From Demequina flava (GTDB lineage: Bacteria > Actinomycetota > Actinomycetes > Actinomycetales > Demequinaceae), in contig NZ_BBRA01000001.1 in NCBI RefSeq assembly GCF_000975035.1, positions 1,011,184 to 1,075,183 on the forward strand: DNA of 64,000 bases. Reading direction: 5' to 3'. This document shows, piece after piece, positions 8,773 to 17,384 of this stretch; position 1 is the stretch's first letter, and each line of letters opens with the position of its first letter. The position numbers and the translations under genes were made by a program. The notes beneath the pieces were generated by a model. It did not search any database. It was not told the origin of the DNA and saw only the letters and a list, made by a program, of their open reading frames with translations.

Positions 8773-9201
8773 TCACCAGGGCATCGGCCGGTCAAAGATG
8801 GGCTTAGCGTCATTGGGTAGTTCCGGCAGGTCGCCGCCGTCACCGCGGATGCAAAACCACGTCAGCGGCTCGGTTCCCTCGGGGTCGCAGCGCCAGGTGC
8901 GCAACACGCCCTGACCCACGCGGATCACCGTGCCGGGTCCCACGTCGACGAGTTCGTCGTCCAGGCCCATCTGGCCGCGACCGGTCAGGAACACGAAGAG
9001 CTCTTCCACGGACGAGTGCGCGTGCCAGTACCCCGCCTCCTCGCCCGGAATCATCGAGTTCACGGACATCCCAATGAACTGCATGGGCAGTTCCTGATCG
9101 ACCACGCGGCGCCCGTCGCGCTCGCGCGCAGGCACGAACCCGCCGTAGTAATCACGCCAGGATTCGATGGGACCTAGATCGATGCGCTGAAAGTCGCTCA
9201 T
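8773..9201 (-). CDS. Cupin-domain protein
   Basis: About 142 residues with one cupin-2 barrel. The metal-binding motif is visible as GYWHAHSSVEELFVFLTGRGQM (His-x-His, then Glu; written in parts: YWHAHSS, EELFVFL, GRGQM), followed by GPGTVIRVGQGVLRTWR. Cupins of this size bind a metal and a small ligand or act as simple isomerases or dioxygenases; the substrate is not visible. The ATG at 9201 is taken as the start; a GTG at 9210 is equally possible, and the nearest GGGAGG is too close to the ATG to decide. The gene follows the DUF4287 gene by about 10 bp and is the last of four genes in the ArsR operon. Confidence 0.75.
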   Translation of the reverse strand: MSDFQRIDLGPIESWRDYYGGFVPARERDGRRVVDQELPMQFIGMSVNSMIPGEEAGYWHAHSSVEELFVFLTGRGQMGLDDELVDVGPGTVIRVGQGVLRTWRCDPEGTEPLTWFCIRGDGGDLPELPNDAKPIFDRPMPW

Positions 9202-9211
9202 GCCTCCCACG

Positions 9212-9466
9212 CTACTTGGCGAGCTGGCCCTTCACCCACGTGACGATGGCATTTGCGTGACCATGGCCGATGCCGTGGGTCTCCTTGAGGCCCGCCACCA
9301 CTTCCATATGGGGCTTGCCATCCTGGAGTTCAGTCGTGGCGATGTCGATCCAATGCTGCATGGGCTCGCCATACTTCTTCTCGATGTTCGGGAAGTAGGA
9401 GACGGGTCCAGCGAGTGTCGCTCCTGGTTCGAGAACGGGCGCGTCGATGTGGCGCAGATCGCTCAT
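9212..9466 (-). CDS. DUF4287 small protein
   Basis: 84 residues. The sequence SYFPNIEKKYGEPMQHW, the central Glu-rich helix and GIGHGHANAIVTWVK near the end are typical of DUF4287 (PF14117), a small helical family often fused or adjacent to SRPBCC (AHSA1-like) proteins. No activity is established. The ATG overlaps the stop codon of the SRPBCC gene (9463-9466), so the two are translationally coupled, and its own stop is followed within 10 bp by the cupin gene. The context suggests a shared role with the SRPBCC protein in binding or modifying a small hydrophobic molecule; this is inferred. Confidence 0.85.
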   Translation of the reverse strand: MSDLRHIDAPVLEPGATLAGPVSYFPNIEKKYGEPMQHWIDIATTELQDGKPHMEVVAGLKETHGIGHGHANAIVTWVKGQLAK

Positions 9467-10464
9467 GCCAGCACCTCCCGCTCAAGCCGTGCGTAGGACT
9501 CTTCCATCCCGTCGCCCATGCCGGTTTCGAGGATGATGTCGCGCAACTGTGAGTCGGGGTATGTGATGACGACGGTCAATAGCGTGCCGCCGTCGCGCGG
9601 CATCAGGGTCATCTCGTTCAGCGTGGACGGTGCATCCATGCCGATCATCGACTCCGTGTTGACGGCGCGGTGCGGCGCATCAAACTCGAGGACCTCCCCG
9701 GTGAAGCCAAACCGCTGGGGCGCGTCAGCATGGGCTCCCTGCTCCTTGAGAAGCTCAGCGGTGGGCTCCCACTCGTAGCGGAACGTCTCCCCCACGGCCG
9801 TCGCGACCTCGCACACCGGCATGGTCCAGCCATCGGGTCCGAGCAGCCACTTCTGGAGGAGGTCCTTGTCGTGGTGGGCGGCCCAGACCTGCTCCGCAGT
9901 GCCGCGGATGAGGCGAGTGACGCGGACCTGGGTGTCGCCGAGCAACTGAAGGTCGGCCTCGCCAGCGGCGAAGCTGGTGAGGTCCGCGAGGACGTCGTCG
10001 ATCTGACTCATCGCGGAGGTCAGGCCCTCTTCCATGCCCATACCCAGGAGTTGCTCGAGCTGGTCGAGCGAGCCGAAGTGCGTCGTCGTGATGAGGCGCG
10101 ACCCGGCGTCAGTGTCCTCGAAGGTGAAGACGATCCGCATTGTCGGCATCTCGGAATTCTCGTTGCCCTCGGCATCCGCGAAGCCGTCACGGACCTCGAA
10201 CGAGTGGCCGGGATCCACCGCGAGGAACTCCCAGAACCCGGGAGATGTCTGACCGTCGGGTCCGTTCATGACGTACGCGCTGCGGCCGCCCGGGTAGACG
10301 TCGTGACGCGTGAACGTGGCGGGCCAGCCCTCAGGCCCCCAGAACTTTTCGATCTGGCGCGGGTCGGTGTACGCCTCCCACAGACGAGTGCGGGGTGCGG
10401 CGAAGTCCGCGGTCACCGTCATGGTGAGCGCGTCCAGGTCCTTGTCAACAGAGGTAACAGGCAT
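9463..10464 (-). CDS. Tandem SRPBCC (AHSA1-like) protein
   Basis: 333 residues holding two SRPBCC domains in tandem. The first (about 12-155) has the motif LWEAYTDPRQIEKFWGPEGW, the second (about 180-330) VWAAHHDKDLLQKWLLGPDGW; both share the WGP/LGPDGW turn and end in a long C-terminal helix (LEQLLGMGMEEG; ETGMGDGMEESY). This fold has a deep hydrophobic pocket for small ligands, and AHSA1-like members linked to ArsR regulators are widespread in actinobacteria with unknown ligands. The two halves probably arose by duplication. It is the second gene of the ArsR-led operon, 12 bp after the regulator. Ligand and activity cannot be read from sequence. Confidence 0.88.
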   Translation of the reverse strand: MPVTSVDKDLDALTMTVTADFAAPRTRLWEAYTDPRQIEKFWGPEGWPATFTRHDVYPGGRSAYVMNGPDGQTSPGFWEFLAVDPGHSFEVRDGFADAEGNENSEMPTMRIVFTFEDTDAGSRLITTTHFGSLDQLEQLLGMGMEEGLTSAMSQIDDVLADLTSFAAGEADLQLLGDTQVRVTRLIRGTAEQVWAAHHDKDLLQKWLLGPDGWTMPVCEVATAVGETFRYEWEPTAELLKEQGAHADAPQRFGFTGEVLEFDAPHRAVNTESMIGMDAPSTLNEMTLMPRDGGTLLTVVITYPDSQLRDIILETGMGDGMEESYARLEREVLA

Positions 10465-10476
10465 GGTGGTGACCTT

Positions 10477-10824
10477 TCAGTCCGTGGTGCTGTCTGATTC
10501 GAGGAGAGCGTCCAAGCGGGAAATGCGCTCTCGCCAGATCTGCTCGTAGGCGTCCAGCAGGCGCTGGGCGCGACGGATTGACTCGGGGTTGCCTCTCACA
10601 AGGCGCTCCCTTCCGGAAGCGTGCTTGGTCACGAGACCCGCACGTTCCAGGACTGCGACGTGTTTGCTGACCGCCGCGAAGGACATGTCGTACGCGCCAG
10701 CGAGCGTGGAGACCGAGGTCTCTTGCACCAGGGTCCGGCGGACGATGTCGCGGCGCGTGGAATCGGCGAGGGCCCGGAAGATTCGGTCGACCTCGTCATC
10801 GGTGAGTTCAGTATCTACAACCAT
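10477..10824 (-). CDS. ArsR-family winged-helix repressor
   Basis: 115 residues: a single winged-helix domain (about 8-95) with the helix-turn-helix STLAGAYDMSFAAVSKHVAVLERAGLV (recognition part SFAAVSKHVAVLE) and the wing KHASGRERLVRG. There are no Cys pairs, so it is not a typical metal sensor; it belongs to the ArsR group paired with SRPBCC proteins. It is the first gene of a four-gene operon with the SRPBCC, DUF4287 and cupin genes. A palindrome AACCATTTGGTT lies over its own start codon, which would fit autorepression. The inducer is unknown. Confidence 0.88.
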   Translation of the reverse strand: MVVDTELTDDEVDRIFRALADSTRRDIVRRTLVQETSVSTLAGAYDMSFAAVSKHVAVLERAGLVTKHASGRERLVRGNPESIRRAQRLLDAYEQIWRERISRLDALLESDSTTD

Positions 10825-10833
10825 TTGGTTATA
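10817..10833. promoter_or_regulatory. Candidate ArsR operator over the start codon
   Basis: On the + strand AACCATTTGGTT (10819-10830) is a near-perfect palindrome, with arms AACCA and TGGTT, flanked by TAC and ATA. It includes the ArsR ATG. Position and symmetry suggest autorepression by the ArsR protein. Confidence 0.45.
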
Positions 10834-10989
10834 CGTTACGACGACCGCGGGTGCGCGTCAATAGGAACGGGACAATGCTGACACCTCGAGGACTGAGGCG
10901 GTAAGGCGAGGCGGCGACGACGGGCCACGAGATTGATGCATCCTCGAACTTAATCGACTTTGCTACCAGGGCAGACGTACGCTCGTTCA

Positions 10990-12762
10990 GTGACCGATGG
11001 CATGCTCGCATTAACCCCCGCCCCCGTCCGCTGGACCCCGGGCGACGACTCTTGGACCCCGACCGGCGCGCTGACCGTGCGCGCGCCCGAGGCCCTCCTC
11101 CCCGCCGCCCGCCGCTGGGCCCGCGACACCACCGCAGCGTTCGGCCCCGATGTGGCGCTGACGGTCACCGACGAACCCCAACCAGATGTGGCGTTTGCCT
11201 TTGGCGAGGGGATCCGCCCCGGCGGATACGTCCTCGACATTGAACCCGCAGGCGTCACCGTCACGGTCGCTGACCTCTCGGGCGCCCACAGTGCGGTGCA
11301 GTCACTGCGACAGCTCGCCGGGCCCCAGGCCTTCCGGACTGCCGCGATCGCGGAGCGCCCGCTGAGCATCGGCACCGGCCGCATCGAGGATCACCCGCGC
11401 TTTGGATGGCGCGGCGTGCACCTGGACGTATCGCGACACTTCATGCCCGCGCGCGAAGTCATCCGCTTCATCGACAACGCCGCTGCGCACCACTTCAACG
11501 TGTTCCACTTCCACCTCACGGACGATCAGGGCTGGCGCATGCCGATTGACCGCTACCCCGAGCTCACTGAGGTGGGCGCCTGGCGTCCCCGCACGCAGGT
11601 CGGCAACGCCTACGTGGACCCCGAGTTCGAGGAGCGCCCGCACGGCGGCCGCTACTCCAAGGACGAGCTGCGCGAGATTGTCGCGCACGCCCGCAGCCGC
11701 GGCGTGACCGTCATGCCGGAAATCGACGTTCCCGGCCACGTCGAGGCGGCCATCGCGGCCTACCCGCAGCTCAGCTCGACGGGCGAGCCCGGCTCAGTGC
11801 TCACCACGTGGGGCATCAGCCGCGACGTCCTCAATCCGTCTTACGAGAGCCTCGAGTTCTTCAAGCACGTGCTCGACGAGGTCGTGGAAATCTTCGACTC
11901 CCCCTTCATCGGGATCGGCGGCGACGAGGTCCCCACCGGTGCGTGGCGCAAGAATCCCGACATCATCGCTCACGCGGAGTCGCTTGGCTTGGCGTCGGTC
12001 ACGGACCTGCACGGCTGGTTTCTGGGACAGCTCGCCACCTACCTCGAAAGCCACGACCGCCGCGCGGTGGTGTGGGACGAGGGACTGAGCGAGCACCTGC
12101 CCCGTAGCGCCGCCGTGACGTCGTGGCGCGGAATCGAGGCCGGCGCGATCGCGATCAAGGGAGGGCACGACGCTGTCATGGCTCCCGAGCAGGTCCTGTA
12201 CCTGGATCACCGGGCTTCCGACCACCCCGAGGAGCCCATTCCCGTGGGGTTTGTGCGCACGGTCGAGGACGTCCTCGCCTTTGACCCGCTCCCGCCCGAG
12301 GTCATCGCCGCGCACCCGGAGCTCGATGCAGTGGAGCACGCCGATGTGATGGTGCCGTTCCCCGGCGATCGACCCGTGGCTGCCGACGGAGAGCAGGGCG
12401 CCCTCCTGGGAGCTCAGGCCCAGGTGTGGACCGAGCACCTCGACAATCCCCGCCGCGTCGACTACGCGACCTGGCCGCGCCTGGCCGCATTCGCCGAGGC
12501 CGCCTGGTCGCCGCACATGGACCGCACCCCCGGATCAGATGCCTCGCTGGCCTTCATGGAGCGCCTGAAGAAGCACCTCACCGTGCTCGATGGGCTGGGT
12601 ATCGAGTACCGCCCACTCGACGGACCCCACCCCTGGCAGACCCGCCCTGGCATCGAAACCACCACCCGTGACTTTGACGCGGAGATGGCTGCCGCGGGCT
12701 GGACCGGCGCAGGTGGCTGGCACGAGGACGACGACGGCGAGGGCTACACCGCGTCGATCTAG
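10990..12762 (+). CDS. Beta-N-acetylhexosaminidase (GH20)
   Basis: About 590 residues without a signal peptide, so probably cytosolic. An N-terminal GH20b-like domain (about 15-125) precedes the GH20 TIM barrel, recognised from RIEDHPRFGWRGVHLDVSRHF, HLTDDQGWRMP, and the catalytic Asp-Glu pair in IGIGGDEVPTGAW near residue 315. A later Trp-rich part (AQVWTEHLDNPRRVDY, then FAEAAWSP) forms the substrate pocket. The enzyme removes terminal GlcNAc or GalNAc from chitin, peptidoglycan or glycan fragments. The GTG at 10990 is chosen; an upstream TTG (10960) and an ATG at 11002 are alternatives, and no strong ribosome site separates them. The gene is divergent from the ArsR operon. Confidence 0.9.
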   Translation: MTDGMLALTPAPVRWTPGDDSWTPTGALTVRAPEALLPAARRWARDTTAAFGPDVALTVTDEPQPDVAFAFGEGIRPGGYVLDIEPAGVTVTVADLSGAHSAVQSLRQLAGPQAFRTAAIAERPLSIGTGRIEDHPRFGWRGVHLDVSRHFMPAREVIRFIDNAAAHHFNVFHFHLTDDQGWRMPIDRYPELTEVGAWRPRTQVGNAYVDPEFEERPHGGRYSKDELREIVAHARSRGVTVMPEIDVPGHVEAAIAAYPQLSSTGEPGSVLTTWGISRDVLNPSYESLEFFKHVLDEVVEIFDSPFIGIGGDEVPTGAWRKNPDIIAHAESLGLASVTDLHGWFLGQLATYLESHDRRAVVWDEGLSEHLPRSAAVTSWRGIEAGAIAIKGGHDAVMAPEQVLYLDHRASDHPEEPIPVGFVRTVEDVLAFDPLPPEVIAAHPELDAVEHADVMVPFPGDRPVAADGEQGALLGAQAQVWTEHLDNPRRVDYATWPRLAAFAEAAWSPHMDRTPGSDASLAFMERLKKHLTVLDGLGIEYRPLDGPHPWQTRPGIETTTRDFDAEMAAAGWTGAGGWHEDDDGEGYTASI

Positions 12763-12844
12763 CGCCCAGGCGTTGCCCAAGTTCGCGAACGGCATCAAGA
12801 GACATCCCCAACCTGGTTGTACGCCCCGCGACTAGGCTCCCGGT

Positions 12845-14773
12845 ATGACCTACGCCGCGACCCTTGTGCTGATCCTGGCTGCCGGCATGGTGGCCCAGCT
12901 CATCGCGGCGCGGCTGCGCATCCCGGCGATCATCGTGCTGATCGCGGCCGGGCTCATCCTGGGCCCCATTTCCGGGATCATCATCATTCCGGGCGGGAAC
13001 GAAGAGGTCTCTGCCCTCATCTCGTTGGGTGTGGCTGTGGTCCTGTTCGAGGGGGCGATGGACCTACGCTTCAGCGAAATCACGCGCGTGAAGAAGGGCG
13101 TGAGGCGCCTCACCCTGTTCGGTCCACCCATCGCCATGTGCCTGGGGGCCCTCGCGGCGCATTACGTCGGCGACATTGAGTGGCCGGTGGCCTGGGTCTT
13201 GGGCGCACTTCTGGTCGTCACCGGGCCCACCGTGATCATTCCCCTGCTCCGCCAGGCTCGGCTCAACCAGGAATCCGCCTCCCTGCTGAAGTGGGAAGGC
13301 ATCATCAATGACCCCATCGGCGTCCTGCTCGCTTTCCTGACGCTGCAGTACTTTCTGATCGCCGATGCGGACATCGACCCGGACCTGCAAAATGTCGCCC
13401 AAGCGCTCGGAGTCGCCTCCGTCGTGGTGACCCTCGTAGGCGCCGTAATTACCGCCGTCGTGCTCGGAACGCTTGCGGGTTACGGCATCGGCCTGGTATT
13501 CCGGCGAGGCTGGGTCTCGGGCCACCTCAAGTCGCCGCTCCTCCTCGTGATGGTCCTGCTCGTGCACACGCTGTCGGACATTGTGGTCCACGAGTCGGGT
13601 CTTCTCGCGGTGACCATCATGGGCGTGATTCTCGGCAACATGAACCTGGCCGAGCGCGACCAACTCCTGGACTTCAAGGAGGGGTTGTCGGTCATCATCC
13701 TGTCCGCGCTGTTCATCATCATTCCGGCGCAGCTGGAAATTGAGCAGTTGATGCTAATCGACTGGCGAATCATCGCATTTGTCGTCGTTCTGATGGTCGT
13801 GGTGCGGCCGCTGACGGTTGCGCTTGTCACGATCAAGTCGCCGATTCGCTGGCAGGACCGCGTGCTCTTGGGATGGATCTCTCCGCGCGGAATCGTGGCG
13901 GCGGCCACGGCCGGTATTTTCGGCCCGGAACTCATCGAGGCGGGCTACGACGACGGCGACGTCTTTCTGCCCACTGTCTTCCTCGTCATCATCGTGACCG
14001 TCATCGTGCACGGATTCACGATTGGGCCGCTGTCGCGCAAGCTTGGGCTGTCCGCGGGTCCCGCCAACGGCCTGCTCATTGTGGGCGCGTCGCCCTTCTC
14101 GACGTCGTTGGCGGCCGCGCTCCAAAAGGCCAACGTTCCCGTGCTCGTCACCGACGTTTCCTATCAACGCCTACAGCCACTGCGAATGTCCTCGGTGCCC
14201 GTGTACGTGGGTGAGGTGCTGTCCGAGAACGGCGAGCGCCACATCGCGGACATCAGCCTCAGTTACTTGCTGTGCGCCTCGGACAACGACTACTACAACG
14301 CGCTGGTGAGCCGGTCGTACGGGCCAGACTTTGGCTATCACCGCACGTTCCAGCTGCCCACTCACGAGTCCTCTTCCGACGAGGAAAAGCGCGTCACGTT
14401 CCAGCGCCGCGGCTCGTACGCATTCGACGGCGAGTCCGACTACTTCACCCTCAACGACCGCGCGACGAACGGCTGGTCTGTTCACACGACAAAGATCACC
14501 GCGGACTTTGGGTGGGAGGACTGGCAGGCTCGCCAGCGCGAGCGTGATGTGGAGTGGATGCTCGTGGGCGATGTCTCGGCGGAGTTCGGGTTCCGCTTGG
14601 CCTCATACGACCAGTTCTTCTCCCCCGCGGAGGGCCACACGCTGCTGTACTTCGCTCCCGATCACTCCAAGCGCGACAGAGCTGCGGAGCGAGAGGCGGC
14701 CTCGGGCGCGGTACCCGCGGTCAAGAGGGCCGATGCTGGCTCGGCAAAGAGCGCTAGGTCACCTCAGGAGTAG
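12845..14773 (+). CDS. CPA-type Na+(K+)/H+ antiporter with C-terminal nucleotide-binding domain
   Basis: 642 residues. About 12-13 membrane segments fill residues 1-410; the ion-binding Asn-Asp pair is seen in GIINDPIGVLLAF near residue 157, and WISPRGIVAAATAGIFG near 345 is typical of NhaP-like carriers. Residues 415-500 (NGLLIVGASPFSTSL onward) resemble a TrkA-N/RCK nucleotide-binding fold, followed by a divergent soluble domain to about 610 and an Ala/Arg-rich tail. It exchanges a monovalent cation for protons across the cytoplasmic membrane. The tail contains a copy of the dispersed motif (14727-14737, RADAG). The gene is convergent with the DHA2 exporter; 80 bp separate them. Confidence 0.87.
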   Translation: MTYAATLVLILAAGMVAQLIAARLRIPAIIVLIAAGLILGPISGIIIIPGGNEEVSALISLGVAVVLFEGAMDLRFSEITRVKKGVRRLTLFGPPIAMCLGALAAHYVGDIEWPVAWVLGALLVVTGPTVIIPLLRQARLNQESASLLKWEGIINDPIGVLLAFLTLQYFLIADADIDPDLQNVAQALGVASVVVTLVGAVITAVVLGTLAGYGIGLVFRRGWVSGHLKSPLLLVMVLLVHTLSDIVVHESGLLAVTIMGVILGNMNLAERDQLLDFKEGLSVIILSALFIIIPAQLEIEQLMLIDWRIIAFVVVLMVVVRPLTVALVTIKSPIRWQDRVLLGWISPRGIVAAATAGIFGPELIEAGYDDGDVFLPTVFLVIIVTVIVHGFTIGPLSRKLGLSAGPANGLLIVGASPFSTSLAAALQKANVPVLVTDVSYQRLQPLRMSSVPVYVGEVLSENGERHIADISLSYLLCASDNDYYNALVSRSYGPDFGYHRTFQLPTHESSSDEEKRVTFQRRGSYAFDGESDYFTLNDRATNGWSVHTTKITADFGWEDWQARQRERDVEWMLVGDVSAEFGFRLASYDQFFSPAEGHTLLYFAPDHSKRDRAAEREAASGAVPAVKRADAGSAKSARSPQE

Positions 14774-14799
14774 GGAGCCGGCCACAGCATCGGTCCGCC

Positions 14800-14862
14800 G
14801 GAAACCTACGGCCCTGAATGCCTCGAGCCCCTAACCCCGCCGAGTATGTACGGCTAGGGGGT
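14800..14862 (-). repeat. Stop-codon-proximal hairpin repeat, copy 1
   Basis: One of three copies (also 16618-16690 and 56677-56746). The core AACCCCGCCGAGTATGTACG (14833-14852) continues into GCTAGGGGG, and a second element ACCTACGGCC is 45 bp to the left. Read on the gene strand, CCCC and GCCG pair with CGGC and GGGG around an 8-base loop. Here one base differs from the other copies, so that the DHA2 stop codon (14854-14856) lies inside the repeat. Likely a transcription stop or 3' RNA-stabilising element. Confidence 0.6.
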
Positions 14863-16536
14863 GGGGGACTGGCGGGCTGCGCGACGGACCAGCAGCGAAC
14901 CACCGAGTCCGATGGCGAGGAAGCCGGCCGCGACGAGCAGGGATCCGCGGGTAGCATCAGCGAAGCCGTCGGAGAGCGCATCGACGACGTCAGGCGTCGT
15001 CGCACCCAGTGGACTGTCCTCACCGAGTTCGCGTCCTTGGCTGATGATCGAGCCCGCCGAATCCGCGGTAGCGTCCGTGAGTTGCTGTACCTCGGCATCG
15101 GGGAGGTCGAGCGGGTCCAGCGAGGTCGGAACCGTGGTCGCGAGCGCGGCCGCGAGCGCTGCGCCCACCACGGCCGTGCCGAGCGCCGAGCCCACCTGAC
15201 GGGCGGTGGACTGGGCGGCGGAGCCCTCGCCGGACTGTTCGGGCGGCACCTGGCTCAGGGTCGTGCTCGTGAGCTGGGCGGACGCAAATCCGAGTCCCGC
15301 ACCGTAGACGATGAGGACTGCGCCCAACGCCCATGCGCTGACGCCTGCAGTCGCGATCCACGCCACAAGGAGCACGCCGATCACTTCGAGGCTCAGGCCC
15401 AGCACAACCACGTTGGGAGCGCCAAAGCGCGCGGCGACGTGGCGGGCGGACGCACCGGAAACGAATGCTCCCAGCGCCATCGCGGCCAGGACATAGCCAG
15501 CACCCATCGTGGATAGCGCGAGCACGTTCACGAGGAACAGCGGCAGCACGAAGATGATGCCGAACTCGCCTACCGCGACGGTCATGGCGGTGAGGTTTCC
15601 CCACCGGAAGGTGGGCAGGCGGAAGAGGGTGAGGTCGAGGAGCGCGAGCCGTCCGCGGCGGGCTTGGCGCTTCTCGTTGACCACAAAGAGCGCGAGCAGG
15701 AGGGCGCCAATCACGATTGCGACGGGCACGATCGAGACCGGAGCCGTCGCGGGCCATGTCCACGGGCCCAGACCAAGGTCAGCCGTGGGAGCCCACCAGC
15801 CGAAGGTCTGACCCTCGATGAGCGCGAACACGATCGCGCCGAATCCCAGCGCCGAGGTCAGCAGGCCGCCCAGGTCCATACCCGGGCGGAGCTTCGCGAC
15901 CTTGGTCTCGGGGACAAACATGAAGACGCCGATAAGCACGATCACACCGACCGGAAGATTGACCAGGAAGATCCATGGCCACGTAAAGGACGTGGTGAGC
16001 CAGCCACCTGCGAGCGGTCCAAGTGCTGCGGCACCGGAGATGACCGCGCCCCAGATGCCAAAGGCGGCGGCGCGGTCCTTGCCACGGAAAGTGGCATTCA
16101 CGGTGGACAACGTGCCGGGGAGGATCGCAGTCGCGCCCAGGCCCTGGACAAGACGGCCGCCGATCAGCGCACTGGCGGAGTCCGCACTCGCCGCAACAAG
16201 GGAGCCGATGAGAAAGAGAATGACGCCGCCCACAAGGACGTTGCGCCGTCCCAAGCGGTCGCCAAGCGAGCCCGCCGTGAGCAGGAACGCGGCCAAGACC
16301 ACCGCGTAGGACGCCGACACCCACTGGGCGTCGGACAGGTCCAGCCCCAGATCCTGAACGATGTCCGGGATCGCGACCGCGACGATGGTTCCGTCGATCA
16401 CGACCAGCGACAGCGCAAGCGCCAGGACAATCAGAGACTTCCAGCGGTTTGCGTGCGCCTTGTCGTCGATCGGGGGCTCGGCGGCTCCGTGCTCAGCGGG
16501 CTCGGGCGCGGGCTGTTGCGGCGTGTTGGAAGTCAC
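14854..16536 (-). CDS. MFS multidrug exporter, DHA2 (EmrB/QacA) family
   Basis: 560 residues with about 14 membrane segments, the DHA2 layout. Family marks: WVSASYAVVLAAFLLTAGSLGDRLGRRNVL (motif A part GSLGDRLGRRNVL near residue 85), RLVQGLGATAILPGTL (motif B/C region), and GPLAGGWLTTSFTWPWIFLVNLPVG (core WIFLVNLPVG). It should expel drugs or other toxic compounds in exchange for protons. The N-terminal 30 residues are Pro/Glu-rich. The GTG start is directly preceded by a palindrome GTGTCGACAC and a TAGTGT that could be a -10 box, so the mRNA may be leaderless and repressed by an unlinked regulator; no TetR or MarR gene is adjacent. Confidence 0.9.
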   Translation of the reverse strand: MTSNTPQQPAPEPAEHGAAEPPIDDKAHANRWKSLIVLALALSLVVIDGTIVAVAIPDIVQDLGLDLSDAQWVSASYAVVLAAFLLTAGSLGDRLGRRNVLVGGVILFLIGSLVAASADSASALIGGRLVQGLGATAILPGTLSTVNATFRGKDRAAAFGIWGAVISGAAALGPLAGGWLTTSFTWPWIFLVNLPVGVIVLIGVFMFVPETKVAKLRPGMDLGGLLTSALGFGAIVFALIEGQTFGWWAPTADLGLGPWTWPATAPVSIVPVAIVIGALLLALFVVNEKRQARRGRLALLDLTLFRLPTFRWGNLTAMTVAVGEFGIIFVLPLFLVNVLALSTMGAGYVLAAMALGAFVSGASARHVAARFGAPNVVVLGLSLEVIGVLLVAWIATAGVSAWALGAVLIVYGAGLGFASAQLTSTTLSQVPPEQSGEGSAAQSTARQVGSALGTAVVGAALAAALATTVPTSLDPLDLPDAEVQQLTDATADSAGSIISQGRELGEDSPLGATTPDVVDALSDGFADATRGSLLVAAGFLAIGLGGSLLVRRAARQSPTP

Positions 16537-16546
16537 GTGTCGACAC
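16537..16546 (-). promoter_or_regulatory. Palindrome and possible -10 box at the DHA2 exporter start
   Basis: GTGTCGACAC is a perfect 10-bp palindrome touching the start codon. On the gene strand TAGTGT (16543-16548) lies 6 bases before the GTG, the place of a -10 box for a leaderless transcript. A repressor could block it. Weak evidence: no matching -35 box is visible. Confidence 0.3.
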
Positions 16547-16617
16547 TAGCCGAGGGCGCAACGATCACCACGACCATGTAAGTCGACAGAGCCTGGCGAC
16601 CCCAGCTTCGGCCGTCA

Positions 16618-16690
16618 AAAACCTACGGCCAGGGCCGCCCAAACTCCGAAACCCCGCCGTGTATGTACGGCCAGGGGAAAAGAAGGTTAG
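16618..16690 (-). repeat. Stop-codon-proximal hairpin repeat, copy 2
   Basis: Nearly the same layout as the copy at 56677-56746: ACGGCCAGGGC (16624-16634), a 20-base spacer, AACCCCGCCG, then GTATGTACGGCCAGGGG and AAAAG, ending at the stop codon of the DsbA-like gene (16687-16689). The gene-strand RNA reads CCCC-TG-GCCG, an 8-base loop, CGGC-GGGG, a GC-rich hairpin just after the stop, preceded by four T bases. Confidence 0.65.
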
Positions 16691-17355
16691 CCGGCTGCTG
16701 CTTGGGTCAAGATGTCCCGGTACTGCTCGGTTGCGGCCGCGCCGGGGATCCCGAAGCGCTCGCCGATGACGGTGAACGGCACGCCCGTGGCGCCCAGTTC
16801 CGTGGCCTGGCGCTGCTCCGCGAGCACCATGTCGGCGTGCTCATCGCTGGCCAGGACGGCCAGGGCAGCGTCGCGGTCCATGCCTGCGGCTGCGGCAGCA
16901 TCGGCCAGGTCGGAGGGGCTCGACAGGTCGAGCGCGCCCGAGAAGTGGCCAAGCTGGATCGCGTGGCGCACCACAAGACCGAGGTCTTCTGCGGCGGCGA
17001 CCAAGCGGTGCGCGTCCAGAGTGTTGGACACGGTGCGGTCCTCGACGAACGGCAGTCCGAGCTCCTCGGCCATGCCTGCGAGCTGCTCGTGCTGAGCGTG
17101 GAGGGTGTCGGCGTCGGATCCGAACTTGCGGCCCAGGTACGCCTGCACGGGCTCCGTGGTGGTGCGTTCGGGGTCCAGCTGGAAGGCGCGCGGGATGATC
17201 ACCACGGGCGCTTCGATCGAGTCGGCGGCGGCTACGAGGCGGGCTTCGCCGATGTAGCAATACGGGCACACGATGTCTGCCCATGCGTCGACGCGGACGG
17301 CGGAAATGGTCTGCTGAGTTTCAGTCACAGTGGGGCCAACGAGTGCGCCGGCCAT
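16687..17355 (-). CDS. DsbA-family protein (FrnE-like)
   Basis: About 222 residues. After a short leader, VRVDAWADIVCPYCYIGEARL gives the thioredoxin-fold strand and a CPYC-type CxxC motif; the helical insert and the late ELGATGVPFTVIGERFGIPGA (cis-Pro region GVPFTVIGERF) are typical of the FrnE branch of the DsbA family. There is no signal peptide, so it is a cytosolic oxidoreductase or isomerase-like protein. ATG at 17355 is used; a GTG at 17328 begins just before the conserved part and is a good alternative. The gene follows the GMC oxidoreductase by about 30 bp on the same strand and ends in a hairpin repeat. Substrate unknown. Confidence 0.82.
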   Translation of the reverse strand: MAGALVGPTVTETQQTISAVRVDAWADIVCPYCYIGEARLVAAADSIEAPVVIIPRAFQLDPERTTTEPVQAYLGRKFGSDADTLHAQHEQLAGMAEELGLPFVEDRTVSNTLDAHRLVAAAEDLGLVVRHAIQLGHFSGALDLSSPSDLADAAAAAGMDRDAALAVLASDEHADMVLAEQRQATELGATGVPFTVIGERFGIPGAAATEQYRDILTQAAAG

Positions 17356-17384
17356 GAGATTCCCGCAAGGCCCAGAAACCGCGG